Shown here in pieces: positions 62,498 through 64,000 of a stretch of 64,000 bases of DNA. The stretch's first letter is position 1. Each line of letters starts with the position of its first letter. Origin of the DNA: Caecitellus pseudoparvulus (lineage: Eukaryota > Bigyra: Bicosoecida); assembly GCA_965644315.1 (NCBI GenBank), contig CBFFRQ010000081.1, positions 1 through 64,000 on the forward strand, written 5' to 3'. The position numbers and the translations under genes are program-made. The notes beneath the pieces were generated by a model. The model searched no databases. It was not told the origin of the DNA and worked only from the letters and a program-made list of their open reading frames with translations.

Positions 62498-64000
62498 ATG
62501 GCGTCTCTGGGCCCTTCGCCCCTGTTCTGGCACATCGCCACGACAGTGGCAGGGCTCTCCAAGAAGACCTACAAGGCCAGCGTGGAAGAGTTGGGGCAGC
62601 TGTGCTCCCTGTACGGCGTGGAAGCCAGGATCTTCCTCGTCGCCTGTCTGCTGGCTGAAGCCCGGGACACGCGTGTGCCCCCTAACAGCATGAAGGTGCG
62701 CGGCGGCAGGCTGCGCCGCCCTCCCCCGTCGCTGCACTGCACTTCCATTCCACACCATGCACCGCCCAGGCTCAACTGCTGAACACGGAGCTCAGCACGC
62801 TGGCGGCGCAGTCGAACTTCGCCTCCATCATCACTCAGGTGTGTTTTTGCCTGTGCCTGGCTGGGTGGCGCGTGTGAGCACTGTGCGCCCTGGCACTCCC
62901 GCCGCAGGCTTTTGAGGCGGCTTTTGGCATGGAGCCGCCCTCCGCCGCTGCCTCATCCCGCGCCCCCACGCTGCACTCCTCCATTTCTTCGGACTTCATG
63001 CACTCCCTCATCAAGACGGCCAAGCTGGATGCCGCCACTGCCGTCGTCATCAGCGTCGCCCTCATGCACTCCTCCCAACGCGAGGTGGCGCAGGTGCGTG
63101 CCTGCCTCACCAGCGCACTTGCCCCCAGCGCAACCCGCACCGCACCCCGCCGCCCCACACACAGGAGGGTTTCTCCACACTGCTGCCGGCCCTGGAGCGG
63201 TATGCGTCCAAGCAGGAGGGCGCCGCAGCAGCCACTGTCCCCGCGCACGTCGTGCAGACGCTGCTGTTCATCACGCGCACCCACAGCCTGTTCGTGGCAG
63301 ACCTCGCCAAGCAGCGCGAAGTGTGGGGGTACATCCAAGCCGCCCACCCAGACGTCGCGGGGGCGCCCGGCCTCTTCCCAGTCGCGCACGGCATGGTGAC
63401 CATCGTGGACAACGTGACCGTGCCGCCGCCCCTGCCTGCGGCGGGAGCTGCCGGAGGCGACGCTTCCAGCGCCTTGGCGGCAGCCCTCGCCCTGGGCTCT
63501 GGTCGCGTCGGCAGCGTGGACGTGGGGCACGCCCTGTCCATGGGCGGCGGCGCCGGCGTCGGCATCGTCGACATCCTCCTGGACATCGGCCCCCCCGCTT
63601 CCCTGTCCGCTGAGGTGTTCCGGGACGTCCTGCACTCCGCTGGCCGCGGGCGGGGCCCTGGCCTGCGCCCCCTCACCCCACGCGAGTACGCCCAGCTGTG
63701 TGTGCGCCTAGCCAACGACACGGTGCAGCGGGCAGCTGGCACGGCGCCGCCGGCTGCTCTGGGCGTCGCGACGCTCGCTGCCATCGCCCGCGCCGCTGGC
63801 CGCACCTTCAGCAGCAAGGCTGCGCGGGAGGTGACCGAGTGGAACCTGGGCGTCGTCAAGGGCGTGCTGGGGGAGGAGGGCCGCAAGGTGGACTGGGCCG
63901 CCGTCGTGCGGTGCATGGACCTGCCCCACGACCCTCTCGCCTCCCCCGCCGCCCACGCCCTGAACGTCGTCACCTCGGCACCCGCCTTTTCCTGCCTGGT
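62498..64000 (+). CDS. CNOT1: NOT1, scaffold of the CCR4-NOT deadenylase complex, 5' part
   Basis: Model: join(62498..62695, 62770..62838, 62908..63093, 63165..>64000), introns 74, 69 and 71 bp, all phase 0 with GT-AG ends. The ATG at 62498 (CACACCATGG) is preferred over the in-frame ATG at 62486. The exons align in order with the CNOT1 N-terminus: GLSKKTYKASVEELGQLCSL with the animal LTKKNYRASQQEI segment, SNFASIITQAF with the PNF segment, SLIKTAKLDAATAVVISVAL with the VLKLSKVQEV segment, ILLDIGPPASLSAEVFRDVL, and WNLGVVKGVLGEEGRKVDW with the WN-x-E-x-L segment. The protein runs off the right edge; only about the first 430 residues of an expected 2000 or more are present. It coordinates mRNA deadenylation and translational repression. 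Confidence 0.88.

Overview
The window is a chromosome end from a nuclear eukaryotic genome. It opens with 886 bp of uninterrupted TAACCC (TTAGGG-type telomere), is GC-rich throughout, and carries genes with short GT-AG introns (most about 68-74 bp, a few 89-186 bp) between very long exons. A full-length HYDIN gene (a central-apparatus protein of motile cilia) and an NSDHL/ERG26-type sterol gene point to a flagellated, sterol-synthesising protist or alga. The sequence alone does not let me name the lineage.

Layout. (1) 1-886: telomere. (2) 887-12605: subtelomere built from a telomere-embedded family of non-LTR retrotransposons. Element 1 (887-3810) carries only an ORF1-like protein. Element 2 (3824-12324) carries a 2146-codon frame with a putative cysteine-peptidase domain, an APE endonuclease, a reverse transcriptase and a C-terminal zinc motif, followed by an 8.5-copy 154-bp tandem array. 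A third, severely 5'-truncated 3' end lies at 12388-12577. All three 3' ends carry a matched pair of small hairpins, an AATGCATT box, and a junction in the same register (C|TAACC) with telomeric DNA. (3) 12.6-15.36 kb: decayed copies of an ankyrin-like gene family with 38-residue repeats; an intact relative lies at 23798-24727. (4) 15.36-62.07 kb: single-copy genes, all on the minus strand except the ankyrin-like gene. They are a SPRY / alanine-rich / EF-hand-like / membrane-anchor protein, a P-loop NTPase, an N,N-dimethylformamidase-like secreted membrane protein, an XK-related membrane protein, a 2902-residue C-type-lectin receptor-like protein, an NSDHL-cytochrome b5 fusion, a small acidic three-helix membrane protein, a cupin, and HYDIN, whose last exon is 15.8 kb. 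(5) 62.5 kb to the end: the 5' part of NOT1 (CCR4-NOT scaffold) on the plus strand, diverging from HYDIN across a 431-bp intergenic region.

The genes do not form a functional operon. The most notable system is the telomere-resident retroelement family: an ORF1-only member and an ORF1+APE+RT member share the N-terminal putative peptidase and the 3'-terminal RNA structures, which suggests trans-mobilisation into telomeric repeats. Exon boundaries were worked out by hand from frames, splice signals and homology, and need transcript support.
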